DNA from: Laburnicola sp. R22_1
Lineage: Eukaryota; Ascomycota; Dothideomycetes; Pleosporales; Didymosphaeriaceae
Assembly: GCA_014281115.1 (NCBI GenBank)
Contig: JACONQ010000015.1
Span: forward strand, 1,922,001-1,986,000
Direction: 5' to 3'
DNA length: 64,000 nt
This document shows positions 1-10,554 of the stretch, piece by piece. The position numbers and the translations under genes were made by a program. Under the pieces are notes generated by a model that was not told where the DNA came from, ran no database searches, and saw nothing but the letters and a program-made list of their open reading frames with translations. Position 1 is the first letter of the stretch, and each line of letters begins with the position of its first letter.

Positions 1-600
1 CTATACCTATCCTCTACCTAATTATTAGGGTTACGCTTTAGAGGAGTAGATATCTATAAGGTTGCTAGCGACGCCTCTTTTGCCGACAATACCCTTAACT
101 AAAAGAGTTTGTAAGAATATATTATTAAGCTATTTAGTAGTCTTATTACCTAAAAGGCGAGTAAGTAAGATATAGTCACTACCTTAATAACTAAAGCTAA
201 GTTGCTAGCCCTTTTATAGGTTGCAAAGAAGGCACTATTTACCTCTTAGTTAATTACTAAGCTTAAGATCTAACTCATCCTATTAATAATTACTATTAGT
301 TGCGATAATTAATAAACTATTTAACTTATTACTAAAGAAATTACTAAGTTACAAATAAAGCTTAGGCATATTAATATACATAATTATTAGCTTTAATAAA
401 AAGTTATCTATAGGGCTATTAAAGTTTAATACTAATAATCTAAAGAAATTATAGCTAATAGCCTTATAAAGGCTCTGCCCACTAGCAAATAGACTGAGTT
501 TATTAACTAACTTAGACTTAAAGACGTTAGGGGTAGGATTAGCAACTAGGAGGTAGACTTAGACAATTTAGAATAAAGGATAGAAGTTTTTAGACTATAA
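1..600 (+). mobile_element. Ty1/copia remnant: end of RNase H domain
   Basis: Translation with RIP stops read through gives the C-terminal RNase H part of a copia polyprotein. Visible pieces are ASFADNT, QDTVTTSTTKAKLLAL (the family's TSSTEAE...AL motif with E mutated to K), KLQTKLRHINIHNY and ANSLTKALPTSKQTEFINQL, which is the standard end of fungal copia polyproteins. The element enters from the left of the window, so gag, integrase and reverse transcriptase lie outside it. Many Gln and Trp codons are now stops. No LTR boundary could be fixed downstream. Confidence 0.7.
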
Positions 601-1559
601 GTAATAGTATAGCTACAAAGAATTAAGTCTAGCTTAGGATGATTCTAAGCTAAGAGAGTATATTAAATATACAATTACTATAAATTATAGTAATTTTTAC
701 TATAAAATATAGTAGTTAGATATAACTAATTATATGGCCTTCTTACACTAATTTTACTATAAAATTACTACAAAATATACTAAGAAGGCTAGCGCACTAT
801 TATATTACACTGCCCCTATATTATCCCTAATAGTACTAGCGCCTTGGCATAAATAGAAACTTCTCGCAATAGTAAAGCTTCTCTAAAAAAACACACATAA
901 TAAGATTATCTTAATAAATATTAAATCTATTACTTTTATCTTATCTTATTAAAATATACCCTTATATTTAATAATAAAGATAAAGATAAGAAGGTTAAAG
1001 AGAAAATGGCTACTAATTTAGCTAAGGTGTTTATAGGTAGTGTGTTAGGTTTACTATCTTAGTTTTAATTTATAAGATTTAAACTTAAAGCTAAAAATAA
1101 AGTAGAGTTAGTAAGACTATATAGCACGTATTAATTTACTACGTAGTATATATTTCTAACTATATATTGTTAGATATTAAAGATACTCTACTAGGTAGAA
1201 TTTATATATAAAATAATATTATTATTATCTAGTTATTATAATTATATAATGCCGCTAATAATAAAATACGTATATAGATTAGAAAGAGAAATATTATAGA
1301 CTTTTTATTATATAGTATATACAAAGGTGCCTTTTAAAAGTTCTTATCTACCTTAGCAAGTAGAGGTATACACTATATTCTTAATTAGAAAGTATCTCTA
1401 AGCCTACGTAGTCTTTACTTCTAACCTTATAACCCCTCTATACTATTTACTTTCTAATTAATACTATCTTTATAATAGCTTCTTATAATATTACTATAAG
1501 GACTTTAATAATTACTCTTAAGGCTACTAGAAAGCCTAATAACGAGATTACTAGTCTAA
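601..1559. other. AT-rich RIPed DNA, no gene seen
   Basis: Very low CpA/TpG and many TpA steps. It probably includes the 3' LTR of the copia remnant and older repeat debris. I recognise no protein domain, tRNA or terminal repeat here. Confidence 0.5.
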
Positions 1560-2790
1560 TAGGAATTCTAAAGCAAATAATTAACTTAATATTTGCGCGA
1601 GCAATTAAACGAGGCTTTAATCTATACTAGCGGCCACTTAAGCTTATAGATAAATATCTTAAAAATAGCCATCGCTCTAGAAGACCCTTAAAGTAAAATA
1701 ATATTACATAAAAAGTAGTTAATAGCGTATACACTAACTACTATAGATAAGAAAAATCTTACACTAATATTACTAGCGCGCTTAGCTAAGAAGAATTTAA
1801 TATTTCTACTATAACTATCTAGCGTATTCTAAGGAAGGCAGACTTTAAGAAAATAAAGCCGATAAGAAAACCTAGATTAATAAAGAAAATAAAGAAGGCT
1901 TAGTATAACTAGTGCCTTTAGTATAAACACTAGACGATTAAGAATTAAAAGAATATTATCTAGTCTAATAAAATGTCTATAGTTCTCCTCTATAAGCGTA
2001 GAGAATATAGAATATAGTAGAAGGCTAATAAGATATTTATTTAAAGTTATATCTATAAGAGGTAAAAGGGCTACTCTAAGTTTATATTCTAGGGGTGCTT
2101 TTTATATAATAAAAAGGGGCCCTATTACTACTAGACGCTAGAAATAAAGAAAGAGAAGGAGACTACTATTACTTAAATTAAGAAGCTTAACTAGAAGCTA
2201 GAGCCTATTATAAAGGTATAATAGAAGCTTAAAAATAGAATACATTACCTTACTTTACATAATAAGTCTAGATAATAATCTTAATAGATATAAATAAAAA
2301 GACTAAAAAGGTTAGCTAGGGTAGAGAATTAGGTATTAACTAGTATTAATACTAAATATTTATCTTACTTCTAAAACTTATACTCTTTACTAAAAAGTAT
2401 AAAATAAAGTAGCTAGAAATAGTTATATAAGAAGATAAGACGTCTTTTTATAATTATTACGTCTAGAGCTATATATATAGTATTTATAATATTACGAAGC
2501 TACTTTAGTGTAGTAATTTACCTAATTTAAATATTATTAAACCTTACTAACTATAAATAAAGAGAGCTACTATAAAGAAAGGTGCACTAAAGAGTAAAGT
2601 AGAGGCTATTCGTGCTTAGAAGTAGTGCTAACAAAATCTACCTTAGAAGAAAATCTAGACTTAGATTAAGCGTATTCCTATTTATATTAAAAAGATTATT
2701 AAGGTAAAAGAAAGTAATAAGTATAAGAAGGGTATAAATCTCTATAGACTTAGATAATCGGATATATATCTAAATTAAGAATGTGGCGCA
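1560..2790 (+). mobile_element. Degenerate Tc1/mariner-type transposon
   Basis: Reading through stops gives a fungal DDE_3-type transposase in order: an HTH piece (ISTxTIxRILRKADFKK), a block near 1960-2010 matching WSDETS (now SNKMS), a YIxxRxKGYSKFIFxGCF block, then VIQEDK (second catalytic Asp, about 2425-2445) and NLPNLNIIKP (about 2515-2550). In the last block the expected Glu of the N-x-IEP motif has become Lys, a G-to-A change as RIP would make. The C-terminal IKRIPIYIKKIIKV and KESNKYKKG also match the family. No inverted repeats were found, so the limits are approximate. It is certainly inactive. Confidence 0.65.
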
Positions 2791-2922
2791 GACCTCTACT
2801 CGCTAAGGTGGATAAGGACTTTTAAAAGGCACCTCCGTACGCAGATCGCATTAAATTAAGAACTATATAGTAATAATACCAGTAAATAATTAGAAATAGG
2901 TTTTAAATATGTATTGTATATA

Positions 2923-2988
2923 ACGTACTCCACAACCGAGCGACTCACCCAACCGAGCGACTCACTTTTGCCAAGACCCCACCAAAAC
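2923..2988 (+). repeat. Left terminal inverted repeat of Pg1-a
   Basis: 66 bp, perfectly complementary to 4730-4795. It begins ACGTACTCCAC and holds two tandem copies of AACCGAGCGACTCAC, likely transposase-binding boxes, followed by TTTTGCCAAGACCCCACC. Confidence 0.95.
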
Positions 2989-3013
2989 GTGCTACCATCA
3001 ATAGTACAACGCG

Positions 3014-4666
3014 ATGCCTCAACAACACAACGAACTACTAGCGTTAAACAAAGCTCGTATACAGCTTGCGATCCAGGCTATCGAACGAGACGCGTCACTT
3101 TCGCAAAGACGCGCTGCCGCCATCTATAACATCCCTCAAAAGACCCTTAGCCGACGACGCGCTGGAATCGCCTTCTGACGCGACTGCCCACCCAACACAA
3201 TGAAGCTTACTATAAGAGAGGAGAAGGCGATTATACAGCATGTACTCGACCTAGACTTGCAAGAATTCCCGCCACGGCTTGCTGCTGTAGAGGATATGGC
3301 CAATTCTTTGCTAGCTGAGCGGCATCGCGACCCTATAGGCCATAACTGGGCTCCAAACTTTGTTAAGCGCCAGCCAGAGCTTAAAGTCAAGTTTAATCGA
3401 AAGTACGACTATAAGAGAGCCCTCCAGGAGGATCCTGAGGTGATACGAGGCTGGTTCCGGCTTGTAGAGAACATGAAGGCTAAGTATAGTATCCTAGATA
3501 AGGACACCTACAATTTCGACAAGTCTGGCTTTATAATAGGCATAATATCGACTAGAGCGGTAGTCACAGGCTCTGAGCGTCGAGGACAGCCAAAGCAGGT
3601 GCAGCAGGGCAATAGGGAGTGGACAACAGTTATCCAAGGCATCAACGCAATAGGGTAGTAGATCCCACCCTTTATTATCTTCGGGGGCAAGCACCACCTC
3701 TCCGCCTGGTATAAGGAGAAGGATCTACCTCATAATTGGGTTATTGCAGTCTCTGAGAACGGCTGGACGACAAATAAGCTTAGTCTGCAATAGCTGAAGC
3801 ACTTTAATGAGCATACAAAGAGGCGTACTATTAGTAGAGCACGTTTGCTCATTATTAATGGCCACGAAAGTCACAACTCGCTCAAATTCCAGGATTACTG
3901 CAAAAAGAGTAATATTATTACTCTCTGTATGCCTCCACATTCGTCGCACCTCTTGCAGCCACTTGATGTGGGTTGTTTTGCGCCGTTAAAGAAGGCGTAT
4001 GGGCGCCAAGCCAAGAATCTGATGCGCAACCACATCACGCACATCACCAAAATCAAGTTCCTACCTTGCTTTATTGCTGCTTTTAAGGCTTTAATTACTG
4101 AAAGTAATATCAAAGGAGGCTTTCGAGGTGCTGGCCTAGTGCCCCACGACCCAGAGGCTGTACTATCGCAGCTTGACGTCCGCCTGCGTACGCCTCCAGA
4201 ATGTACTATTCGCGATAGTACATGGGAGTCGCAAACTCCGCGAAATAGTACAGAACTTGGGTCACAATCAATGCTAGTTAAGCAGAGGATTTAAAGGCAT
4301 GTGAATAGTTCCCTAACTTATATAGTTAAGGCGGTGGAAAAGCTCGTCAAAGGCGCTGAGCTAATGGGGCATTCTTTGGTGTTAATAACTAAACGCAACG
4401 CCGAACTTCAAGCTACTAATGAGGCCGCCACGCGACGTAAATCGCACAAAAGAAAGCGATTGCAGTAAAAAGGAGCTCTTACAGCTAAAGAGGGCCAGCG
4501 GCTGGCTACTCTAAAGGACTTTGCGGCGCGCAGTGATGGCAAGAAGGCAAAGAAGAGGGCGCGCGTTGATGGAGGCGAGCCAACTCAACGGCGCTGTGGA
4601 CGCTGCGGCGAGCCTGGGCACAATAGAACAACGTGTAAATAACCTGCAGAAGTAGATTCTGAATAG
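3014..4666 (+). pseudogene. Pg1-a transposase (pogo/Fot1 DDE family), broken
   Basis: A single frame of 1653 nt encodes a transposase with an N-terminal psq-type HTH (LSQRRAAAIYNIPQKTLSRR), a CENP-B-like second HTH region (EFPPRLAAVEDMANSLL), and a DDE core with NFDKSGF (first Asp), LLIINGHESH (second Asp expected, here Asn) and LQPLDVGCF (third Asp). The C-terminus is Lys/Arg-rich and ends in a CCHC zinc knuckle, CGRCGEPGHNRTTC. The frame is interrupted by TGA at 3176, a TAG pair at 3656-3661 (the same codons read TGG TGG in Pg1-b), and several later stops. Start chosen because ATG falls at the same place in all four copies, and all four spans are 1653 nt where uninterrupted. Confidence 0.9.
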
Positions 4667-4729
4667 ATTGGCCTATTTAGACTATTGATAATAGTTCGTA
4701 TTGACTCTGTACTGTCGTGAATAGTACAT

Positions 4730-4795
4730 GTTTTGGTGGGGTCTTGGCAAAAGTGAGTCGCTCGGTTGGGTGAGTCGCTCGGTTGTGGAGTACGT
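4730..4795 (-). repeat. Right terminal inverted repeat of Pg1-a
   Basis: Exact reverse complement of 2923-2988; the following TA is the target duplication. Confidence 0.95.
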
Positions 4796-4797
4796 TA

Positions 4798-5186
4798 CAA
4801 ATTTAGGTAAGTAAGCTATTCTCTAAGCCCTAGCTGTATATAGTTAGGGATGCGTGCCGCGCAGCAGATTGATGCGTGCCATGTAGTCTCACCGGGTGGG
4901 GTCAGCTATTGGAACCGCCAGTGACGATCTTGACTGCGGCTTAAAGCGCTAGTGGCGATTCCGAAGGGAACCATCTCTGCGGATCCTAATTATACGTCGA
5001 CATGGCCAAGAACCACCCTAAGCCGTTATCAGCGACTCACTATAGTTGAATTATGCACATCGAGTCACTCGATAGAACGTTGATGGTAATGCAGCATAAA
5101 CTCTTATTTAGTGCACTGGAGATGCCGAATGATGTAGACGATAGATGCGCCTTTAGATGCCTCACTCCCCTCCCTCCACACACAGA
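4798..5186. other. Gene-island edge, intergenic
   Basis: Base composition changes here from AT-rich to balanced, at about 4840. No coding or RNA feature recognised. It contains the 3' flank of the minus-strand gene that ends at 5187. Confidence 0.5.
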
Positions 5187-5864
5187 TTAGATGCTTAATA
5201 CTTCTTGCTGGATCCACCAGTCTAACCACGCTAGTGTAACCTTAATATCGCGTCCCTGTTTCTTAAGGGTCTTCCTAATTTGCGCTATAATTGCCGGTTC
5301 TTCGTCGTCCATGTACACCTCTGGCATTGATACGAGAAGGGTCTGCAGCTGAGGAAGCCGCGCGACAACACCGACGACCTCTTGCAATGTGACTTGTCCA
5401 CAATATTTGGAACGACCTCCCAAATGTGCCATTCTGACCCACTGCAACTGGTATTCTTGTACAAAGGAAACATCTGGGAACCCTACACCATCACCGAGGT
5501 CGAGCAGAGGCCATTTCCACAGACTCGGAAGCGCGTCTGCATGCAAGAGCTGGCACGTTTGGAGGAGCGCTCCGGGGTTTTTGACTAGCTTGCTCGATGA
5601 CGAGGACGGTTCAGCTACCCGAGTGACGAGCTCCGAGTATATTATTGTTTCGAAATCGATTTCGCGCAAGGCCGCAGCCATGAATCGTCGCTGCATCGAA
5701 GAAAAGAGGCTCTGGTAGATCAGGTCGCGTATTTCGGGAGGCATGTGGCAGATGCGGGCCTGCGCCTGGTCGTGCGGCTTCGACTCCTATTCAAAGCTGA
5801 CGACGGCGTCATGAATTTCACCGGCTGAGGAGCCATCGCCGGCGGTTTGGTTGTTGGCTGTCAT
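5187..5864 (-). CDS. F-box/2EXR-like hypothetical protein with in-frame TAG
   Basis: The open part (ATG at 5744) encodes 185 residues starting MPPEIRDLIYQSLF, the PPEIRxxIY motif that opens F-box/2EXR-like domains common in ascomycetes. Such proteins are often substrate adaptors or of unknown role. Reading the same frame upstream continues without shift to an ATG at 5864 (MTANNQTAGDGSSAGEIHD...), interrupted only by TAG at 5787-5789, just before ARICHMPPEIRD. Since homologues normally carry an N-terminal extension before PPEIR, the 5864 start and a CAG-to-TAG mutation are plausible; otherwise translation starts at 5744. The C-terminal half has leucine-rich stretches and no other domain I know. 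It abuts the truncated end of the neighbouring regulator gene. Function unknown. Confidence 0.55.
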
Positions 5865-7357
5865 CGTGTTACCGTTGTCGGATTTATCGAATGTGCCCTT
5901 CGCGAAGGCCCTTTGTATTGATGGTGAATGTAGAGAGGCGTTGTTCGGGTGGTAAGAGTAATAAAAAATGAATGGTGCGATGTGTGCGGAGAGGAATTGT
6001 GGAGCTTATCGATATATTGCTGCCAGTCGGAAGAGCTAGTGGATGGCGTGCGGAGTGTTTTGGTCAAACCGAGACATCTTATTGCAGCAACGATTTCAGG
6101 AAATCGATCCACTCGAATTCTATGTCGCGTGCCTTCGTGGTTCGAGTTTACTAGCAACGCGTGAACTAGTACAGAAGCTTGCACTATCTGAATGTTCTCG
6201 TCGCTTGGATGCTTGCTGCATGTGATTACCTCACGTAGCAAACCAAAGACGTGATCTTCTGCTAAGCCAAAGAAGTACCGAGCAGACAAAGCATGATCTT
6301 GGGGCGTACAGAAGTATGATCCTACCAGCGAAATCGCAAGTAGTAAGTGCAAGTGCACTTTATCGATATCGAATGATGGTCGATGAATGAATGGTATATG
6401 TGTGTGGAAATAAGCGAAGAAAGCAGAAACATATTCCACGATGTTATCGCCGGTAAACACTGCTTTGTGCTTTGGCCAGATCGACGGGAAATTCACCTCC
6501 GGGTGATTTGGATTTGTACTGGACCATGAGCAGCTAGATAAGCGCGTCTACACGATGCTGAAGCAAAGGTGTTGTAGGAAGTGGAAAAGCTGATGGCGTG
6601 TCATTGAGCGGCTTTGCGTCCTGGGTCGTAAGTTGGTCGGACAACACACCCGAGAACAGGTCTTCCATGTACTCATCATACATATAGCTAGTAGTTTTGA
6701 AGAGCCTGCCACCAAACTCCGAGGAACTTTCAGAGTGAGCTTCAGCGATAACGTAGGCATCCGAGACCGACTCGAGGAACGGATCGGTATAGTTGAGCAA
6801 GAACGTGATGGTGACTTGGGATGCTTTGGACGTGCTCTCATCCACATGCCTCAAACACAGTTAGTTGCTAAGATCTGACTTTTGCAAGCTGCCGTTGAGA
6901 AGTGCTCCACTTACGAGTAGGAACAATTGACCCTGGTAGAGGAACATCGCTTACAGGGATCGCCCCCATCGCACTGTAGTTTTTTGGAGCGACAGTTATG
7001 GCATGCGCGCGGCTTTCTGCCCCGTCTAATTGTGGGTATCGCATCCTGTGGCTGTACCTTGGAACACGTTTTGAAGTGGCGTCGAAGAGCATCGCTGCAT
7101 GGCGGAGTAAGGCTTAGCTATGAGAGCTGCTGTGCACTTGGAATAGCTTACTGTTGGAGGAAGTCTCGAGAGCAGAATTTGCATTGGTGCAATGCGACAT
7201 TCGTATCTGGTGGTGTCAGAGGTGCGCGTACTCGAGCGACATTATACGCACGACTGAGCTCGTGCCGTCGCAAATGGCCACTACTTCTAAATGCCTTTTG
7301 GCAAGTTGTACACTGGTGCTTCCCGGATGCGGCGTGCGCCACCTCATCATTGGGCAT
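5861..7357 (-). pseudogene. C2H2-Zn2Cys6 transcription factor, frame-broken and 3'-truncated
   Basis: Three putative introns (7207-7251, 7095-7151, 6850-6914) join four exons into a classic composite fungal regulator. Finger 1 is CTTCQKAFRSSGHLRRHELSH and finger 2 is CKFCSRDFLQHDALRRHFKTC. A Zn2Cys6 cluster follows, CHNCRSKKLQCDGGDPCKRC with a last Cys in RVNC. Splicing is what completes both fingers. After a linker, exon 4 runs VDALI then TAG (about 6534), and the frame shifts by one base before NHPEVNFPSIWPKHKAVF, where the fungal-specific transcription factor domain (PF04082 type) begins: FTGDNIVEYVSAFF, then HIPFIHRPSF. After DWQQYIDK homology is lost, so roughly the last 200-300 residues are missing. 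A nuclear DNA-binding regulator by family; this copy looks dead unless the TAG and shift are sequencing errors. Confidence 0.7.
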
Positions 7358-7874
7358 TTTCGTCGTTTTTGAGAGGCATAAAGGTCGGGTTGGTACCTAA
7401 GATAGTGTGGGTTTTCTCCGAGAGGCTGGGATTCATCCGAACACCCCGGGCGCTATCGACTAAACAGGCAAGTGCACGTGAGTCCTTATACCACCCAAAC
7501 AATTCTGAGAGAGGATCTGTTCAATCTCTTCCTTTCTTCCACTGTCCGAAGCAATGTTTAAGATACAAAGCGTCTGTGAGCGCAGGGTTGTCCCGTGTTA
7601 GTCTAAGCCTACCCCCTCACCCCTCAACCCAAAAGCTAATGCGACAGAAGCGATTGCACAACGAAGTCGACGGGACCCTTGCACATTGACTCCCTTCAGG
7701 AAAGAAGTACTAGCGGGAGTCACAGTGAGAAAAAAAGCGAAAGCAGGCTTACTCCTCCTCCCGAGCCGACCATAATTCCAATGTTCCAACCACTGTCCGC
7801 AAAAGCACCAGCATGGTTGAACATGTTCTGTAGGTGAGAAGTCCATAATTGCAGAAGAAGCGCATGGCCGCTGA
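7358..7874. other. Intergenic region between divergent genes
   Basis: Upstream region of the minus-strand regulator and of the plus-strand complex I fragment. GC-balanced. I see no recognisable exon for the missing N-terminus of the complex I gene, and no RNA gene. Confidence 0.5.
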
Positions 7875-8336
7875 CGCGGAATCAGTACGACTTCCGACCA
7901 ACTCCTCAACTGGGCTCGGCAAGGCTCACTCTGGCCACTGAGTTTCGGCCTCGCCTGTTGCGCAATCGAAATGATGCACCTCTCTATGCCCCGCTACGAC
8001 CAAGACCGTCTCGGTATCATCTTTCGTGCCTCCCCTAGGCAAGCCGACGTTATGATTGTAGCCGGTACAGTTACAAACAAAATCGCCGGCGCAGTGCGAC
8101 TCTGTTACGACCAGATGCCAGATCTGAAGTGGGTGATAAGCATGGGAAGCTGCGCAAACGGTGGTGGATATTATCACTATAGTTACAGCGTGTTAACGGG
8201 CGTGGATAGGATTATTCCGGTAGATATATATGTGCCTGGTTGTCCGCCTACAGCTGAAGCATTGATGTATGGCATCTTCCAGTTGCAGAAGAAAATGAGA
8301 AGAACGAAGACGACGCGCATGTGGTATAGGAAGTAA
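7875..8336 (+). pseudogene. Complex I 20-kDa subunit (NDUFS7/NuoB) copy, 5'-truncated
   Basis: The open frame gives [30 protein letters not shown]... to the end [18 protein letters not shown], the C-terminal two thirds of the NADH:ubiquinone oxidoreductase 20-kDa (PSST) subunit, which holds iron-sulfur cluster N2 in the mitochondrial matrix arm. All four N2 ligands are present: the CC pair in GLACCAIE, Cys in GSCANGGG and Cys in YVPGCPPT. Homology starts about 30 residues before the first ATG (7971), and a TGA at 7872 closes the frame upstream. The mitochondrial presequence and the conserved stretch before NWARQ are absent. Residues normally near-invariant have changed (for example [14 protein letters not shown]). 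A diverged partial duplicate is more likely than the sole functional gene; an unseen upstream exon is the alternative. Confidence 0.65.
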
Positions 8337-8732
8337 TTGTCGTAGGGGGTAACGATGGCGAGTATTGAGGCCGTCAAGTTTGGAGGATAAATAGCTCCAC
8401 GGTATCTGCAGCGCCAGCGTTCTGGTCCCATGCTCTCAAACTTTCTTCAACTGCCCGACAACCATATCTGTAAAGTTGAGCATTCCGTCAAACGAGCGAT
8501 TGGAACAAGTGGTCTTGTAGTTTTGCACCCTAGCCATTGCAGCTTGGCCAAACTCCCGCTCAAGCGAGCCGATCAGCAGCCTGGATGGAGTTCTCTTTCG
8601 CGTGCAGGAGCAAGAACGAGAGTAAGGCTAAAAAGTAGTTCATGGTTGTAGTCTTGATCTTTTGTATTCTTGATCTTAATCTTGGTCTTCGTCTATAGCT
8701 CATCAATCTTGTCTATAACCCCACTCACCTTG
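8337..8732. other. Intergenic, convergent 3' flanks
   Basis: Lies between the ends of the plus-strand complex I fragment and the minus-strand F-box gene. Contains imperfect CTTGATCTT repeats around 8650-8690. No gene recognised. Confidence 0.45.
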
Positions 8733-9989
8733 TTACTCTTCACTACTAGTGTCCGAGTCTTCATCAAAAGCTCCAATAATATCAAACTGTAGGTCTTGTG
8801 CTTTGCACGCAGCCTTGACTTCTTTAAGAATAGAATCGTCGCCCTCAACAACCACCAATTTCTTCCAACGCCTTGCAACAATATTTTTAATCTCTATCAG
8901 GGAGAGGAGGAGATCATTGACTTCGGCATCGGTACCTAGCTCATTGAAGAACTCTAACATTTCCATCTCCGGAGGAAGACCGACCGAGTGCAGCCGCGGC
9001 TTCCTGGACGACTTGCCGAACAGCTGGTAGTCCCAATTCAAGCGCAGAGTCTTAACGGCAGCAAATTCTCTCATCCTCAGCGCTTTCCTATTGGTAAGAG
9101 ATGGAGAATCAATTGTGATGGTCTGGAGAGATTGGCTCTGCGATTTGAGCGCCTCGATATAGTCGGCGACGTTGTCGGAACTTTCTTCAAGCTCTGGCTC
9201 CGGCTCTTCGGTATGCGTCATAACGAACTCTTCGAGCGCATCAGGAAGTTCCAGGAGATCAGACAGGCCGTCATCGTTGATATCGCATTCAATCAAGTGC
9301 AGCACCCTCAAAGCGGTGTTGTGCGGTCGCTCGAGGAAGTTGAAGCCCTGTTCGTCGAGCTTGGCGCGCCTCAGCGTCAGCTCCTCGAGCGTAGGATGCG
9401 CGAATATGTGAATGTTTTCACGGAGATCCCAGTAGTCATCGTTGGCACATTGGTAGAAAAGCTTGCATGACTTGAGATATGAGAGGTCGAAAGGTCCGTT
9501 GAACAGGGATCCGATACCATGCAAAAGCACACTGGGTACGGCGATGTCCAGTTTTTCCAGGTTCGACATGATGGAGAGGGTGCGCGACAGGCTGTCGAAT
9601 CGTGAATGATGAATATAGGAGCCATGGACGTGCGTATCCAGTGCCAGCTGCGAGAGCTCCGACGACGGATAAGCCAAGGTCACCTCATTGATGGCTGATC
9701 CACGGCGCGGGCGACGACCCAATGATTCGCTGAAGGTAAGATGTAGCTCGGGCGTATTGAACAGAACGTTTTTGTACAGTATCGCGTCGCTGAGGCGGTG
9801 GTACCTCTTGCTCAATCGTGACACGTTGCAGAGATCCTTTCGCTTGCCGAGCCTTCCCAGTGCCGCGAAGACTTGCAGTAAGAGCTCATCCGGGAGGACG
9901 CCCAGACGGTCGTGGTGGCTTTGCGCGCTTTGCTCGCCGTTCTCGTCGGGAAAGACCAGCATGCTCGATGTGGAGGCGAGAAACTGCAA
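8733..9989 (-). CDS. F-box domain protein, 418 aa
   Basis: An uninterrupted 418-codon frame. An F-box-like motif lies at about residues 29-78: LGVLPDELLLQVFAAL, then LCNVSRLSKRYHRLSDAILY. The rest contains leucine-rich segments such as LSYLKSCKLFY, HPTLEELTLRR and ALRVLHLIECDINDDGL that resemble loose LRRs, and the tail is acidic (DEDSDTSSEE). By family it would be a substrate receptor of an SCF ubiquitin ligase, with the F-box binding Skp1 and the repeats binding a target; the target cannot be inferred. No intron is needed. The frame is clean and balanced in composition, unlike the surrounding repeats. It is tail-to-tail with the complex I fragment and head-to-tail with the ABC transporter upstream. 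Confidence 0.8.
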   Translation of the reverse strand: MQFLASTSSMLVFPDENGEQSAQSHHDRLGVLPDELLLQVFAALGRLGKRKDLCNVSRLSKRYHRLSDAILYKNVLFNTPELHLTFSESLGRRPRRGSAINEVTLAYPSSELSQLALDTHVHGSYIHHSRFDSLSRTLSIMSNLEKLDIAVPSVLLHGIGSLFNGPFDLSYLKSCKLFYQCANDDYWDLRENIHIFAHPTLEELTLRRAKLDEQGFNFLERPHNTALRVLHLIECDINDDGLSDLLELPDALEEFVMTHTEEPEPELEESSDNVADYIEALKSQSQSLQTITIDSPSLTNRKALRMREFAAVKTLRLNWDYQLFGKSSRKPRLHSVGLPPEMEMLEFFNELGTDAEVNDLLLSLIEIKNIVARRWKKLVVVEGDDSILKEVKAACKAQDLQFDIIGAFDEDSDTSSEE

Positions 9990-10554
9990 AGCGTGGGGAT
10001 GCGATTGGGGTTGTGGGGTTACACGTTACATCAGCATCACCTGACGCTCCGGGGGCCGGGGGCCCTGCCACGTGGCGCAGGTGTCATCAACATCACGTGC
10101 ACCTCACCGGCCCCGGGCCCACGTCCACGGGTCCACCTATGGGTGACCCATCAGCCATAATAGACCGAGGTTGACAGACGAAAGCTCTTTCATACTGGAC
10201 GGGATGCAAATTCAATCTAGAGCCACCCTATGCAACCCATCTAGTACTCCTGTCTAGTAGTAATACACAAAACATTGCTCCTCCCTGCATTACACATTAA
10301 GAAACCTTTTATCGTATAACAAAGGGAATGAATGGGTATATGAGTTTTAGGAGCGCGCCTCCAACGTCGTGTCAAGAGTAACGGAAAGACAAGATAAGGC
10401 TCGCAGATGCCGGCGAGGCAAACAGTCTATGAGAAAAAGAAGAAAAGGAACTTGAAACGCATGGGGCCGTTGCAGAAACGGGACTCAAGCTTATACCATG
10501 TCAGCGCCAACGGAGACTAACTTGCGTAGTAGTATATCGGACCAGAGGACGCCG
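9990..10554. other. Intergenic: F-box promoter and ABC transporter 3' flank
   Basis: Includes a GC-rich patch (10030-10150) with runs such as GGGGGCCGGGGGCCC, then AT-richer sequence expected to carry the polyadenylation signal of the ABC transporter gene ending at 10555. Confidence 0.5.
10069..10099. promoter_or_regulatory. Two CACGTG E-boxes upstream of the F-box gene
   Basis: Palindromic CACGTG occurs at 10069-10074 and 10094-10099, 80-110 bp upstream of the start codon at 9989. CACGTG is the core site for fungal bHLH factors (Cbf1/Pho4 class). Spacing of about 25 bp puts them on similar helix faces. Function is inferred from the motif only. Confidence 0.35.

Larger units (their letters stand above)
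2923..4795 (+). mobile_element. pogo/Fot1-type transposon Pg1-a (1873 bp, complete)
   Basis: A complete class II element with perfect 66-bp terminal inverted repeats, flanked by TA at 2921-2922 and 4796-4797, the target duplication expected for Tc1/mariner/pogo elements. Length fits Fot1-like elements (about 1.9 kb). It has three full-length relatives here, Pg1-b (16411), Pg1-c (39050) and Pg1-d (61101), and is the least mutated of the four. Its terminal box sequences differ from those copies. It lies at the junction between AT-rich repeat DNA and the GC-balanced gene island. Confidence 0.93.

Noticed and set aside
7598..7909. 103-codon minus-strand frame beside the complex I fragment
   Set aside because: No domain and overlaps the homologous start of the complex I fragment on the other strand.
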